DNA from: Sphingomonas_L flavalba_A
GTDB taxonomy: Bacteria > Pseudomonadota > Alphaproteobacteria > Sphingomonadales > Sphingomonadaceae
Length of the DNA: 64,000 bases
Reading direction: 5' to 3'
Assembly (NCBI RefSeq): GCF_047553045.1
Contig: NZ_CP180208.1
Span: 62,001-126,000, forward strand
This document shows positions 7,248 through 16,757 of this stretch, in pieces (the stretch's first letter is position 1; each line of letters starts with the position of its first letter). The notes beneath the pieces are model-generated. The model saw nothing but the letters and a program-made list of their open reading frames with translations, made no database searches and had not been told where the DNA came from. The translations under genes were made by a program, and so were the position numbers.

Positions 7248-8945
7248 TCAGGATGATTGCGCCAGCAGGGTCGACAGCGGGACGTGGTTCCAGAACCGCC
7301 GGACCTCGTCGTCATGGCCGGTCAGGTCATAACGCAGCAGCGAGACCGGCAGGCGGCCGGTGTTCATCAGATAGTCGTGGAACGCCCGGAGCGAGAAGGC
7401 GTCGCCGAGCTGGCGCTTGCGATCAACCAGGAGCTGCTGAAGCTGCATCGCCCCGATCGTGTAGGTCATGCCGTAGCCCGGCGGGCGGCGGATGTAGATG
7501 GCGGCGTCGACCCGGGCGACATTGTCGTCGAGATAGGGCGTCCATTCCTTCCAGAATGCCATGGTTTCGCCGACGGTCATCTGGTTGCGCTGCATCTTCA
7601 CGTCGCCGATCGTCCGCGCGGCACGGAACAGGCCGAAGATGTAAATGAATTCCCGGGTGCGGGCGCGATCGTCGAACAGGCCGAGCTGGAGGGCGGTTTC
7701 TTCCAGATAATAGCCCCAGCCTTCTGTCCGGCCGCTGTCGCGGATGTGACGGCGGATCGGGTCGGTGACCCGCTGGCCGGTCATTCCGTCGAACCGGTGG
7801 CCGGGGAAGGTGGCGTGGAGGTGGTCGGGCGACGCGTCACGGAACTGGATCTGTTCCCAGAACATCGGCCCGTTCGGGCGAACGATCCACGGCGCGTTGA
7901 AGCCGACTTCCTTGTAGCTCGACGGAATATAGTCGGGGATCGAGATGATCTCCTCATCCTTCAGCCAGCCGCGGATCTTGGCGTCGGTGGCGGCGAGCTG
8001 CGCCTCATATTCCTCCGCCGAGCGGGCGAGGTCGAGTTCCGGCAGGTTGCGGTTGCGGTGCCGTTCGGTCGTGTAGTTCGCCCAGTGGCGGTTCAGCTCG
8101 CGCTCGGCGAGGGTGACGATCTGGTCCGAATCATACGGCATCAGCCGGACGTTGGTCAGGAACCAGTCATAGGCCGGCTTGCCGACGCCGGCGCGCGCCG
8201 TCATTCCCGGGCGGGCGGCGACCAGCCAGTCGCGGAACCCGGCGATCGCGCGCTGGGCGGCGTCGATGTCGCGGACCAGCGTCGGCTGGGTGGTGGCCGC
8301 GCGGCCGCGCAGATCGGCGAACCAGCCGATCAGCCCTTCCGGCTCCACCGCGCGGTAGGGCATGCCGTGGCCGACGCCGTCGCCGTGCGACAGGCTGTGG
8401 ATCGCCAGATCGGCGTAATCGGCAGCCACCGAATCGAGGTTGACCCGCGCCTGCGCCAGATAGGCCGGGACCGCGCGCAAGCGGGCCTGGAACGCGGACA
8501 GCGCCGGGCCTTTCAGCGGCAGATCGGCATAGGCAAGCCGTTGTAGCGTGTCGATGTAAAGGCCGGGGTCGCGGGCCCATGGCTTGGTGACGTTCAGGGT
8601 GAAGTCGGCCAGGTCCATCTGGGCGCGGACCGCCAGATAGTCGACCTGCTGGTGCCGGCCCCAGCGCGCGACGGCGAAATCGGGAAGCTTCGCCTGGAAG
8701 GTGCGGAGTTCGGCGCGGCGCTGCGCGACGGCGGCGGGGCTGTAGTCGACGACGCCGTCGACTGCCTTTGGCGTATTCCATTCGGTGAAGGCGGCGAACA
8801 GGGCGACAAGCGCATCGTGGCTGCCATTGCCGTTGGGCGGGCCGGCCGGGGCGGCGGCGGCCGGGTTGATCGCGGCGGCGGCCGGGGCGAGGGCGGTGCC
8901 GCCGGCGAGCAGCGCCGCGGCGAGGATGAGCGAGGCCTTGCGCAT
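7248..8945 (-). CDS. DUF885 family protein with degenerate HExxPGH motif (paralog 1)
   Basis: This 565-residue protein has a signal peptide (MRKASLILAAALLAGGTALAPAAAA) and is probably periplasmic. DUF885 proteins are thought to be zinc-dependent peptidases related in fold to M32 carboxypeptidases, with an HExxPGH signature. Here the site reads HATFPGH (His377 to His383), so the catalytic-type Glu is replaced by Ala378. The companion element EGWGYYLEE is intact. It closely resembles paralog 4 (27737-29395), sharing the VDYSPAA and PWxRDPxxY segments. ATG 8945 is chosen for the signal peptide. The gene is divergent from the large TonB receptor over a 463-bp gap. It may be a non-catalytic binding protein or use a different mechanism. 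Confidence 0.85.
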   Translation of the reverse strand: MRKASLILAAALLAGGTALAPAAAAINPAAAAPAGPPNGNGSHDALVALFAAFTEWNTPKAVDGVVDYSPAAVAQRRAELRTFQAKLPDFAVARWGRHQQVDYLAVRAQMDLADFTLNVTKPWARDPGLYIDTLQRLAYADLPLKGPALSAFQARLRAVPAYLAQARVNLDSVAADYADLAIHSLSHGDGVGHGMPYRAVEPEGLIGWFADLRGRAATTQPTLVRDIDAAQRAIAGFRDWLVAARPGMTARAGVGKPAYDWFLTNVRLMPYDSDQIVTLAERELNRHWANYTTERHRNRNLPELDLARSAEEYEAQLAATDAKIRGWLKDEEIISIPDYIPSSYKEVGFNAPWIVRPNGPMFWEQIQFRDASPDHLHATFPGHRFDGMTGQRVTDPIRRHIRDSGRTEGWGYYLEETALQLGLFDDRARTREFIYIFGLFRAARTIGDVKMQRNQMTVGETMAFWKEWTPYLDDNVARVDAAIYIRRPPGYGMTYTIGAMQLQQLLVDRKRQLGDAFSLRAFHDYLMNTGRLPVSLLRYDLTGHDDEVRRFWNHVPLSTLLAQSS

Positions 8946-9408
8946 GGTTCGTCTCCCGTTGCGCGACCGCGCCAAGACGTGGTCGCGCGTATTTAATACT
9001 AAAAACGCATGAATTTGGTTATGATGTGGTGATCGCCGATGGCGGTCAAGGGCCTTTCGCAGCAGGCCGGGGCCGGCGTGCCGGACTGCGGGCACCGGCA
9101 ATATAGAAGCCGTCGGGAAGCCGGGTTGGTGCTGGTCGGTACGGTCAGGCAATAAAAGGAGCACTGTTATAACAATGGTATGGATATAGCCTGGGCGTTG
9201 GTGACGTGTCCCGGAGATGGCGGCGATGACCGCCGCCGTGCGAGGCGTATCAAAAATGCCACGTTTCAGATTTTTTACACCGGGCGATTGACGCCATCGG
9301 GCAATATAATCAAAATCACGCAACTGTTCACGGGATTTGAATGGCGATGCACGTCAGCGGCCCTGGCGGTCACAGGCGGCATACGCAGGTCTGGGGAGTT
9401 TAACGAAC
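8946..9408. other. Divergent intergenic region with AT-rich islands
   Basis: This 463-bp stretch separates the minus-strand DUF885 gene from the plus-strand TonB receptor and contains no convincing gene. It holds AT-rich patches unusual for the surroundings: around 8990-9010, a short palindrome TGTTATAACA at 9165-9174, and 9246-9330. A perfect TATAAT (9305-9310) is followed at once by the ATCACG-N7-TCAC motif (9315-9334), so it probably carries both divergent promoters. No well-spaced -35 hexamer accompanies the TATAAT. Confidence 0.6.
9315..9334 (+). promoter_or_regulatory. Candidate shared operator, copy 1
   Basis: The sequence ATCACG-CAACTGT-TCACGGG starts 4 bp after a TATAAT hexamer, where a repressor would block initiation. 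It aligns without gaps to copies before the amidohydrolase gene (22805-22824) and the aminotransferase gene (26489-26508). The invariant part is ATCACG-N7-TCAC. The two TCAC half-sites are direct repeats about one helical turn apart. The regulator is unknown; the MarR gene at 24304 is one candidate. Confidence 0.45.
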
Positions 9409-12246
9409 ATGGGAATCAAGCGGGATATGGGCATTCGGGCAGGTTTGAAGGCCGGTTCGGCACTGTTTCTTTCGATGGCGGCGATGAGCGCGGCCATCGC
9501 GCAGGCGCCGGCGGATGACGATGACGGCGCGGCGATCGTCGTCACCGGATCGCGCATTCCGCGCCCCGACATCGTGTCCAACAGCCCGGTCAACGTTGTC
9601 GGCGCCGAAGAGATCAAGCTGGCCGCCACGGTCGAGAGCGAGCAGCTGCTGAACGCGCTGCCGCAGGCGGTGGCTGGTGCCGGTGCCCAGTCGAACAGCG
9701 GCAACGGGTCCGCGACGGTCAACCTGCGCAACCTGGGCACCGTCCGCACGCTGGTGCTGCAGAACGGCCGCCGCGTCGTCGGCGCGTCGCAGGACGGCGT
9801 CGTCGACCTGAACATGATCCCGCCGTCGCTGGTGTCGCGGATCGACGTCGTCACCGGTGGCGCCTCCGCCGTGTACGGGTCGGACGCGATGGCCGGTGTC
9901 GTCAACTTCGTGATGAAGGACGATTTCGAGGGCCTTGAGGTTGGTGGTTCCTACGGGATCAGCGACGAGGGCGATGCATCGCGTTACAACCTGGAAATGA
10001 CGGCTGGCGGCAACTTCGCCGACGGTCGCGGCAACATCGTCTTCCACGGCAGCTATTATAACCGCGCCCAGGTGAAGGGCGCTGCGCGCGACCACGCCAC
10101 CGTCTATCTGGCCGACGCCGTCGTCAACGGCGTGCCGAGCCTGATCCCGGCCGGCAACGGCGTGACCCCGCAGGGGACGATCTTCAGCCCGCAGCTCGTC
10201 GGCCTGACCGACCCCTACGGCAACACGATCGGCACCGCCGGCATCTTCTTCGCGCCGGAAGGCTGGCGCGCCTACCGGGCGAGCGACGGCTTCAACGACC
10301 GGCCGTACACCAATCTGCAGATGCCGATGCAGCGCTGGCAGGGCTCGGTGCTCGGCCATTTCGACGTGACCGACAGCGTCACCGCCTTCTGGGAAGGTTC
10401 CTACGTCCACAGCAAGATCAATTCGACGCTGGGCGCGGTGCCGATGAGCAGTTCCGGCTTCATCCCGGGTTTCCAGCTTGACCTGCGCAACCCCTATCTC
10501 GACCCGTCGCTGCGTAATTTCCTGAGCGCGAACATGGATGCGGACGGCGACAATCTGGTCCCGGTCAACATCAACCGCCGTCTGCTTGACGGCGGGTCGC
10601 GGACCAGCGACCAGACCCGCGATTTCTATCGCTTCGTCGTCGGGCTGAAGGGCGACCTGACCGACCGGCTGAAGTGGGAGGTCTTCTTCAATCAGGGCCA
10701 GACCAAGATCACCGACGTCCAGGGCGGCGGCGTGCTGATCGATAATTTCGCCAACGGCTTCCTGACCAACCCGGCCGACCCGTACAAGTGCGCGTCGGCG
10801 GACCCCAAGTGTGTCGTCCTCAATCCCTTCGGTCTCAATTCGCTGACGAAGGAGATGATGGACTATATTTACACCGACCTGACCAACATCACGACGATCC
10901 GCCAGAAGCAGGTCGGCGCGAGCCTGACCGGGTCGCTGTTCACCCTGCCGGCCGGCGATGTCGGCATCTCGCTGGGCGCCGAGTATCGCAAGGAAAGCTC
11001 GTCCTTCAATCCCGACCAGCTGTATGTGCAGGGCAAGGCGCTGTCGCGTTCGGCCGGGCTGAGCCCGACCGCCGGTTCGTTCGACGTCGCTGAGGTCTAT
11101 GGCGAGTTGTACGTGCCGATCCTGGCCAACACGCCGGGCTTCGAACTGCTCGCTTTCGAGGGCGGTTTGCGCTTCTCCGACTATTCGACCGCCGGTTCGG
11201 TCTGGTCGTACAAGGCGGGCGGTGAGTACTCGCCGGTTCGCGGGCTGAAGCTGCGCGGCCTGTATCAGCGCGCGGTGCGCGCGCCGAACGTGGTCGAGCT
11301 GTATTCGGGTGCGACCAACACGGCGCCGCAGGCCGTCGACTTCTGTAACGCCGGCCCCGACCGTACCGCGCAGGAGCGTGATTTCTGCGTCAACACGCTT
11401 GGCGTGCCGGGCGCGGTGATCGACGTGTTCCAGCAGGAGAACCAGCAGATTCGCGCCATCACTGGCGGCAACCCGAACCTGCAGGAAGAAACGTCCGACA
11501 CCTGGTCGGTCGGCGCGGTGTTCCGCCCCGATTTCCTGCCGGGTTTCCAGCTGACGGTCGATTATTACAACATCAAGATCAAGGACGCGATCGGCTCGTT
11601 CGGCGGCGGTCTGCAGGCAGTGATCACCGCCTGCAACGCCGACATGTCGCTCAGCAACGTGTTCTGCCAGCCGCTTCGCAACCGCACGCCGGACGGCCAG
11701 CTGTATGACGTGCCGTTGCTCAACGCCAATATCGCGCGGATGGAAGCGTCGGGCATCGACTACCGGCTCGACTATCGCCACAACCTCGGTTCGGCGGGCA
11801 CGCTCAGCTATTATCTGGCTGGCACCTACCTGATCGACGCGATCACGCAGGGCAGCCCGATCGCCAACCCGGTGAACTGTGCCGGCTATATCGGCGGTGG
11901 CAGCTGCAGCACGGCCAACCCGAAATGGCGGTTCACCCAGCGGCTGACCTGGGGCACGGACAAGCTGCAGCTGTCCCTGCGCCACCGCTTCATCGGTTCG
12001 GCCAAGGACGGCCGGATCGCCGGCGCCAAGGCGTCGGGCGCAGCGATGCCGCAGCTTGCCCGTCCGAAGACCGGGGACGTCCACTATTTCGATCTGAGCG
12101 CCAATTACGACGTTGTGGAGAATTTCAGCTTCTTCGCGGCGATCGACAACCTGCTCGATCGGAACCCGCCTTACTACCTCTACGAGCGTGAAACCTACGA
12201 CGCCATCGGTCGGCGCTTCACCGTCGGGTTCAAGGCGAGCTTCTGA
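9409..12246 (+). CDS. TonB-dependent receptor, large sphingomonad/Caulobacter type
   Basis: The 945-residue outer-membrane receptor has a signal peptide (through about residue 31, AAMSAAIAQA), an AIVVTGSRIPRPD TonB-box region, a plug with TLVLQNGRRVVG and IDVVTGGASAVYGSDAMAGV, and a barrel ending FTVGFKASF. This subgroup is common in sphingomonads and Caulobacter and often sits beside secreted peptidases. ATG 9409 follows GGGGAG by about 10 bp and gives a normal signal peptide. A 16-bp hairpin separates it from the S9 peptidase gene downstream. Its position suggests it imports the peptide-like substrate of the following enzymes, but the ligand is not readable from sequence. Confidence 0.93.
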   Translation: MGIKRDMGIRAGLKAGSALFLSMAAMSAAIAQAPADDDDGAAIVVTGSRIPRPDIVSNSPVNVVGAEEIKLAATVESEQLLNALPQAVAGAGAQSNSGNGSATVNLRNLGTVRTLVLQNGRRVVGASQDGVVDLNMIPPSLVSRIDVVTGGASAVYGSDAMAGVVNFVMKDDFEGLEVGGSYGISDEGDASRYNLEMTAGGNFADGRGNIVFHGSYYNRAQVKGAARDHATVYLADAVVNGVPSLIPAGNGVTPQGTIFSPQLVGLTDPYGNTIGTAGIFFAPEGWRAYRASDGFNDRPYTNLQMPMQRWQGSVLGHFDVTDSVTAFWEGSYVHSKINSTLGAVPMSSSGFIPGFQLDLRNPYLDPSLRNFLSANMDADGDNLVPVNINRRLLDGGSRTSDQTRDFYRFVVGLKGDLTDRLKWEVFFNQGQTKITDVQGGGVLIDNFANGFLTNPADPYKCASADPKCVVLNPFGLNSLTKEMMDYIYTDLTNITTIRQKQVGASLTGSLFTLPAGDVGISLGAEYRKESSSFNPDQLYVQGKALSRSAGLSPTAGSFDVAEVYGELYVPILANTPGFELLAFEGGLRFSDYSTAGSVWSYKAGGEYSPVRGLKLRGLYQRAVRAPNVVELYSGATNTAPQAVDFCNAGPDRTAQERDFCVNTLGVPGAVIDVFQQENQQIRAITGGNPNLQEETSDTWSVGAVFRPDFLPGFQLTVDYYNIKIKDAIGSFGGGLQAVITACNADMSLSNVFCQPLRNRTPDGQLYDVPLLNANIARMEASGIDYRLDYRHNLGSAGTLSYYLAGTYLIDAITQGSPIANPVNCAGYIGGGSCSTANPKWRFTQRLTWGTDKLQLSLRHRFIGSAKDGRIAGAKASGAAMPQLARPKTGDVHYFDLSANYDVVENFSFFAAIDNLLDRNPPYYLYERETYDAIGRRFTVGFKASF

Positions 12247-12256
12247 GTGGAAATGT

Positions 12257-12291
12257 CCCGGCCGTGGCGGCATGGTGCCGCCACGGCCGGG
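12257..12291 (+). terminator. Intercistronic GC hairpin after TonB receptor gene
   Basis: A perfect 16-bp stem, CCCGGCCGTGGCGGCA (12257-12272) with its complement (12276-12291), encloses a 3-base loop. No T-tract follows. It may attenuate read-through or protect the receptor mRNA 3' end, which would let the receptor be made in excess over the S9 peptidase encoded next. Confidence 0.6.
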
Positions 12292-12329
12292 GTGCCATCG
12301 GACGTTTATACAGGTTGAGGTTGCGCCAG

Positions 12330-14582
12330 ATGGGTAAGGCAAGTCTATTCCGGCCGGGTCTGTTCCGGTCGGCCGGGGTGATGGCGGCGCTGCTGCTGTC
12401 GACGATGGCGGCGGCGCAGGACCGTCCGTGGCCCCATGCGCCGGTTCATGGCGGGGCGGCGGTGGCGGGCACGACGCTGTCGATCGATGCGCTTTACCAA
12501 TACCAGAGCCTGATCGGCACGACGCCGGAAGGCTATAGCTGGACCCGCGACGGCGGCACCGTGCTGTTCCTGTGGAACGACGCGGGCTTCAGCTTTCGCG
12601 ACATCTGGGCCTATTCGGTCCGCACCGGCAAGAAGACGCGGCTGACGTTCCTTGGCCGCGACAGCAAGCCGGAGGCCGAGCAGAAGGGCGTCGCCCAGGC
12701 GATCGCGCTCGACGGCAAGGGCCGGATTGCCTTCACCGTTGGCGGGCAACTGCACATTCGGGCTGCTGACGGCACGATCACGAAGGTCGAGACCGACAAG
12801 CAGGCGATCCGCAAGCTGGCGCTGTCGCCGGACGGCACGCGGCTGGCCTTTATTTCCGGCAACCCGGTCGACGCGCGCAATCGTGTGACGCTGGGCGGGG
12901 TGCTGTGGGTGCGCGATGTCGCCACAAATGGCGACAGTGCCGCGCGCCGCGTCGCCGGTGCCGACGATCCCAAGGTCTATATCAACGATTTCCAATGGTC
13001 TGACGACGGCAGGACGATCGCCTTCCAGCAGGGGGACGACCGCGCGATGCCGGAGCGCGATATCTATTATTACGCCAAGGGCGCGCTGCAGAATAATCGC
13101 GTCATCCGCGCCTTTCCGGGCGACGAGACGACCAAGGCGACGGTCGGCGTCGTCACCCTCGCCACCGGCGAGACCCGGTTTTTCGAGCGGCCCGAGGCGA
13201 AGGACCATATCTGGGATTACGGCCTGTCGGGCGATGGCAGGCGGCTGTTCGTCAGCGGCTCCGACATGGAGGCCAAGGCCCACACGATCTACGTCTATGA
13301 TGTGGCGACCGGCGCGCGCGAGACTTTCTACCAGCTGCGCGAGCCGAAGCACCTGCGGCCCGACTGGAAGGTGGCGTGGGCGCCCGGAGACGACGGGCTG
13401 ATCATCCTGACCGACCGCGACGGCTGGCTGCACCTGTACCACCAGCGCGCCGCGGGCGCCGCGCCGCGCCAGATCACCAGCGGCCAGTGGGAGGTCGAAT
13501 CCTTCACCGTCGACCGCAAGGGGCGGCAGCTCTATTTCACCGCCAACGAAGCCTATATCCCGGAACGGCAGATCTATCGGGTGCCGGTTGCCGGCGGGGC
13601 GATCAAGCGGATCAGCGGCGCCGCTCCTGGCACGCACGAGCCGGTCTATTCACCCGATTTCCGTCATATCGCCGACTGGTACAGCAACGACGACACGCCG
13701 CCGGAACTGTACCTGATCGATACCGCGAAGCCGGGGCGTGCCGTGCAGGTGACCCGTTCGCCGCAGCCGGCGTTCTATGACCAGACCTGGGCCAATATCG
13801 GCTATGTCGAGTTCCCCAGCCATGTAGACGGCGTGCCGTTGATTGCGCGGCTGAGCCTGCCGGCGAATTACGACCCGGCGAAGCGTTATCCGGTTATCGT
13901 CGGATCGGTCTATTCCGACGCGGTTCGCAACCAGTGGGGCGGGCGGCGCGCCCACCCGACCTGGGGGCTGGACCAGTATTTCGTCGCGCGCGGGTATATT
14001 GTCCTGAACGTCAATATCCGCGGGTCCTGGGGCCAGGGGCGCGACCATAACCAGACCCAGTATCACAGCTATGGCGAAACCGACATCAACGACCTGGAGA
14101 GCGGCGTCCGCTTCCTTGTCGAAAAGGGCTATGCCGACCCGCGGCGTGTTGGCCTGTGGGGTTCCAGCTATGGCGGGCTGATGACGATCATGTCGCTCGC
14201 CAAGAAGCCCGGCGTCTATGCCGCCGGCATCGCCGGGGCGCCGGCGACCAACGTCTGGCACGCCTATCCGTCGCAGATGTGGATCATGGGGCCGCCCGAC
14301 GGCCCGGACATGCCCGGCCGCTACGAGGCGCAGTCGGCGCTCTATCAGGCGCAGGGCATCCGCGACCCGCTGATGATCATCCACGGCACCCGCGACCCGG
14401 TGGTGCTCTATTCGGACACGATCGCGCTGGCGGAGGGGATGATCGGCCGCGAGCAGATGTTCGAGCTGGTGACATTGCCGGGGGCCAACCACGCCTGGGC
14501 GAGCGACACGCTGCCGCAGGCGCGGTTCGCATTCAAGAAAATGGTCGATTTCTTCGACCGCAACGTCCGGGACAGGAAATAG
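12330..14582 (+). CDS. S9 family peptidase (DPP IV/acylaminoacyl-peptidase type)
   Basis: This 750-residue protein has a signal peptide (about 1-30, ending STMAAAQ), a beta-propeller region (about 60-480) and a C-terminal alpha/beta hydrolase domain. The triad is visible: Ser613 in GSSYGG, Asp689 in HGTRDPVV and His721 in GANHAW. The propeller has repeated DG and DRKG segments typical of the DPPIV_N family. It would remove short N-terminal units, often after proline, from peptides in the periplasm. ATG 12330 follows GAGG and gives the signal peptide. The stop is one base before the next start, so expression with the DUF885 gene is coupled. A lasso-peptide isopeptidase is a possible alternative because sphingomonads encode S9-like isopeptidases, but no lasso biosynthesis genes are present. 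Confidence 0.9.
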   Translation: MGKASLFRPGLFRSAGVMAALLLSTMAAAQDRPWPHAPVHGGAAVAGTTLSIDALYQYQSLIGTTPEGYSWTRDGGTVLFLWNDAGFSFRDIWAYSVRTGKKTRLTFLGRDSKPEAEQKGVAQAIALDGKGRIAFTVGGQLHIRAADGTITKVETDKQAIRKLALSPDGTRLAFISGNPVDARNRVTLGGVLWVRDVATNGDSAARRVAGADDPKVYINDFQWSDDGRTIAFQQGDDRAMPERDIYYYAKGALQNNRVIRAFPGDETTKATVGVVTLATGETRFFERPEAKDHIWDYGLSGDGRRLFVSGSDMEAKAHTIYVYDVATGARETFYQLREPKHLRPDWKVAWAPGDDGLIILTDRDGWLHLYHQRAAGAAPRQITSGQWEVESFTVDRKGRQLYFTANEAYIPERQIYRVPVAGGAIKRISGAAPGTHEPVYSPDFRHIADWYSNDDTPPELYLIDTAKPGRAVQVTRSPQPAFYDQTWANIGYVEFPSHVDGVPLIARLSLPANYDPAKRYPVIVGSVYSDAVRNQWGGRRAHPTWGLDQYFVARGYIVLNVNIRGSWGQGRDHNQTQYHSYGETDINDLESGVRFLVEKGYADPRRVGLWGSSYGGLMTIMSLAKKPGVYAAGIAGAPATNVWHAYPSQMWIMGPPDGPDMPGRYEAQSALYQAQGIRDPLMIIHGTRDPVVLYSDTIALAEGMIGREQMFELVTLPGANHAWASDTLPQARFAFKKMVDFFDRNVRDRK

Positions 14583-14583
14583 C

Positions 14584-16257
14584 ATGTTGCGGCGCCTGAT
14601 CACCGCCGTTGTGGGCGGCGCGATGCTGTTCGCCGCGCAGGCGGCGTCGGCGGAGGCCGACGTCCAGCGGCTCGGCGCCGAGTTCTGGGACTGGCGGGCG
14701 ACGACCCAGCCGGCGACGAGCGACGACATCCCGCGTATCGTGCGGCCGGACAACTGGCTGCCCGACTGGTCGCCGCAGGCGGTTGGCGCGCAGCGGGCGC
14801 GGCTGGCCGCGTTCGAGGCGCGGTGGCAGGCGCTGGCCGGCCGGCCGCGCTCGGCCAGCGAGACGGTCGATTACCGGCTGGTCGGGTCGGCGCTGGCGCG
14901 GGTGCGCTGGGAACTGGACCATGTCGCCGCCTGGCAGCGCCAGCCGCATTTCTATGTCGCGCAGGCGCTGAACCCGATTTTCGAGCGGCTGCTGCCGCCG
15001 CCCCCGCTGGAGGCAGCGCGCATTGACGGCGTCATTCGCCTGCTTGGCAATGCGCCGGCGATCCTTGCTGCCGGCAAGGCCAATCTGACCGACATGCGCG
15101 GGCCGTTCGTCGACGTCGCGCTGGAACAGATCGCGGCGGTGCCGGCGAGCCTGAACGGGATGGTCGCCGGGATCGCGCCCGAAGCAACGCCGGCGCAGCG
15201 CCGCCGGCTGGACGCCGCGGCGGCGCGGGCGAACGCGGCCTTCGCCGATTTCGAAGCCTTTCTGAAGGCGCGCCGCGCCGGATTGTCCGACGCGACCGCG
15301 GTCGGCGGCGACAGCTATCGGTATTTCCTGGGCAGCGTTGCCCTCTACCCCTACTCGCCCGAGGAACTGCAGGTGATGGGGCGGCAGGAATGGGCGCGCG
15401 CCGTGCTGTTCGAGGAACTGGAGCGCAACCGCAATGCCGGTGTGCCCGAACTGCCGATCGGTGCGTCGATCGAAGCGGTGATCGCCCGGCTGAACGCCGA
15501 CGAGCTGAAGGTCCGCGATTTCCTGCGCGTGAACAACCTGCTGACCGTGCCGGACTGGGCCGGGCATTACAACGCGCGGCCCTTTCCCGCCTATCTGGCG
15601 CCGATCGGCTGGCTTGGCCGCACGTTCGACCTGACCAGCCGGGTGCGTGTCGGCCAGGACGCGACCGTCTATCTGCCCGAACCGTCGCCGGCGCTTGGGT
15701 ACTTCAACCTGTCGATCACCCGCGACCCGCGCCCGATCATCGTCCATGAAGGGGTGCCGGGGCATTTCTTCCAGCTGACGCTTGGCTGGAAGCACCCGAA
15801 CCCGCTGCGCCGCCACTATTACGACAGTGGCGCCAACGAGGGCACCGGCTTCTACGCCGAGGAGATGATGCTGCAGGCCGGGCTGTGGGCCGACGCGCCC
15901 AAGACCCGCGAGATCATCTACAATTTCGCCCGGCTGCGCGCGCTGCGCGTCGAGGTCGACGTGAAGCTGGCGCTGGGCGCATTCAGCATCGCCGAGGCGG
16001 CCGACTATCTGGAACGGATGGTGCCGATGGACCGTGCCACCGCCGAAGAGGAAGCGGTGTTCTTCGCCGCGTCGCCGGGGCAGGCGATCAGCTACCAGAT
16101 CGGGAAGCTGCAGACCGCCGAGTTCCTGGCGGAGGCGCGGGTGGCCGAAGGCAAGGCTTTCGACCTGAAACGCTTCCACGACTATCTGTGGCTGAACGGC
16201 AACGTACCCATCGCTCTCCAGAAGGAAGAGTATCTGGCGATGCTGGGCGGGAAATAG
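14584..16257 (+). CDS. DUF885 family putative metallopeptidase (paralog 2, intact motif)
   Basis: The 557-residue protein begins with a signal peptide (MLRRLITAVVGGAMLFAAQAASA) and carries the canonical DUF885 signature HEGVPGH (His388, Glu389, His394), followed by EGTGFYAEEMM, the probable third zinc-ligand region. It is predicted to be a periplasmic zinc carboxypeptidase-like enzyme, since DUF885 folds resemble M32 carboxypeptidases. It starts one base after the S9 peptidase stop and is followed 8 bp later by the DUF3830 gene, so all three are likely one operon. It is distant from paralogs 1 and 4 and differs also from paralog 3. Confidence 0.88.
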   Translation: MLRRLITAVVGGAMLFAAQAASAEADVQRLGAEFWDWRATTQPATSDDIPRIVRPDNWLPDWSPQAVGAQRARLAAFEARWQALAGRPRSASETVDYRLVGSALARVRWELDHVAAWQRQPHFYVAQALNPIFERLLPPPPLEAARIDGVIRLLGNAPAILAAGKANLTDMRGPFVDVALEQIAAVPASLNGMVAGIAPEATPAQRRRLDAAAARANAAFADFEAFLKARRAGLSDATAVGGDSYRYFLGSVALYPYSPEELQVMGRQEWARAVLFEELERNRNAGVPELPIGASIEAVIARLNADELKVRDFLRVNNLLTVPDWAGHYNARPFPAYLAPIGWLGRTFDLTSRVRVGQDATVYLPEPSPALGYFNLSITRDPRPIIVHEGVPGHFFQLTLGWKHPNPLRRHYYDSGANEGTGFYAEEMMLQAGLWADAPKTREIIYNFARLRALRVEVDVKLALGAFSIAEAADYLERMVPMDRATAEEEAVFFAASPGQAISYQIGKLQTAEFLAEARVAEGKAFDLKRFHDYLWLNGNVPIALQKEEYLAMLGGK

Positions 16258-16265
16258 GGGAAGAC

Positions 16266-16745
16266 ATGCGTATCATCCGTCTGGTCGAGCCGCAGTCCGG
16301 CCTGTCCGCGCGCTGCCGGTTGCTTGACGATGTAGCGCCGCAATCGACGGCGTTCCTGTGGGACCTCGCCGAACGCAAGGCCGGGTTCGAGGCGATGCAC
16401 GCGATCTGGACCGGCCCGGAAATTTCCGTGCCGATGCCGTCGAGCACGCTGCCCGCCGGCATGGCGCAGCCGCCGATCCCGGCCGAGAACGCCACCGCCT
16501 TTCCCGAAGCGGGCGACATCGTTCTCGCCTATCTCGCGGCGGGCAGCACCAAGGGGCTGCCGCCCGGGCCGTTTTACGACATCGGGCTGTTCTACGCCGG
16601 CGGTGGCCGGTTGTTGATGCCGTTCGGCTGGATTCAGGCCAATGTCTGCGCCCGTATCCTCGACGAGGATCTGGCGAAGGCGCAGGCCGATTGCCGCAGC
16701 ATCCGGCGCAGCGGTGCCTGCACCATGACCATCGAAACCGTCTGA
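16266..16745 (+). CDS. DUF3830 family protein (cyclophilin-like)
   Basis: This 159-residue protein has no signal peptide. Segments TAFLWDLAERKAGFEAMHAI, WTGPEISVPMPSS, ENATAFPEAGDIVLAYLAAG and LLMPFGWIQANVCARI match the pattern of DUF3830, a small beta-barrel family of unknown function related in fold to cyclophilins. The family turns up beside peptide or amide catabolic genes and transporters, as here. It sits 8 bp after the DUF885 gene and 12 bp before the transporter gene, so it is clearly in the operon. It could bind a product or act as an isomerase; neither is shown. Confidence 0.75.
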   Translation: MRIIRLVEPQSGLSARCRLLDDVAPQSTAFLWDLAERKAGFEAMHAIWTGPEISVPMPSSTLPAGMAQPPIPAENATAFPEAGDIVLAYLAAGSTKGLPPGPFYDIGLFYAGGGRLLMPFGWIQANVCARILDEDLAKAQADCRSIRRSGACTMTIETV

Positions 16746-16757
16746 GGACCGCCGCCG

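Noticed and set aside
9400..12342. A 980-codon open frame on the minus strand opposite the large TonB receptor gene
   Set aside because: It mirrors the receptor frame, is Arg/Val/Asp-rich without domains, and long antisense frames are expected in GC-rich DNA.
12330..14582. Lasso-peptide isopeptidase (AtxE-like) system
   Set aside because: The S9 enzyme fits the broad family, but I find no lasso precursor, cyclase or leader-peptidase genes, and no FecI/FecR pair.
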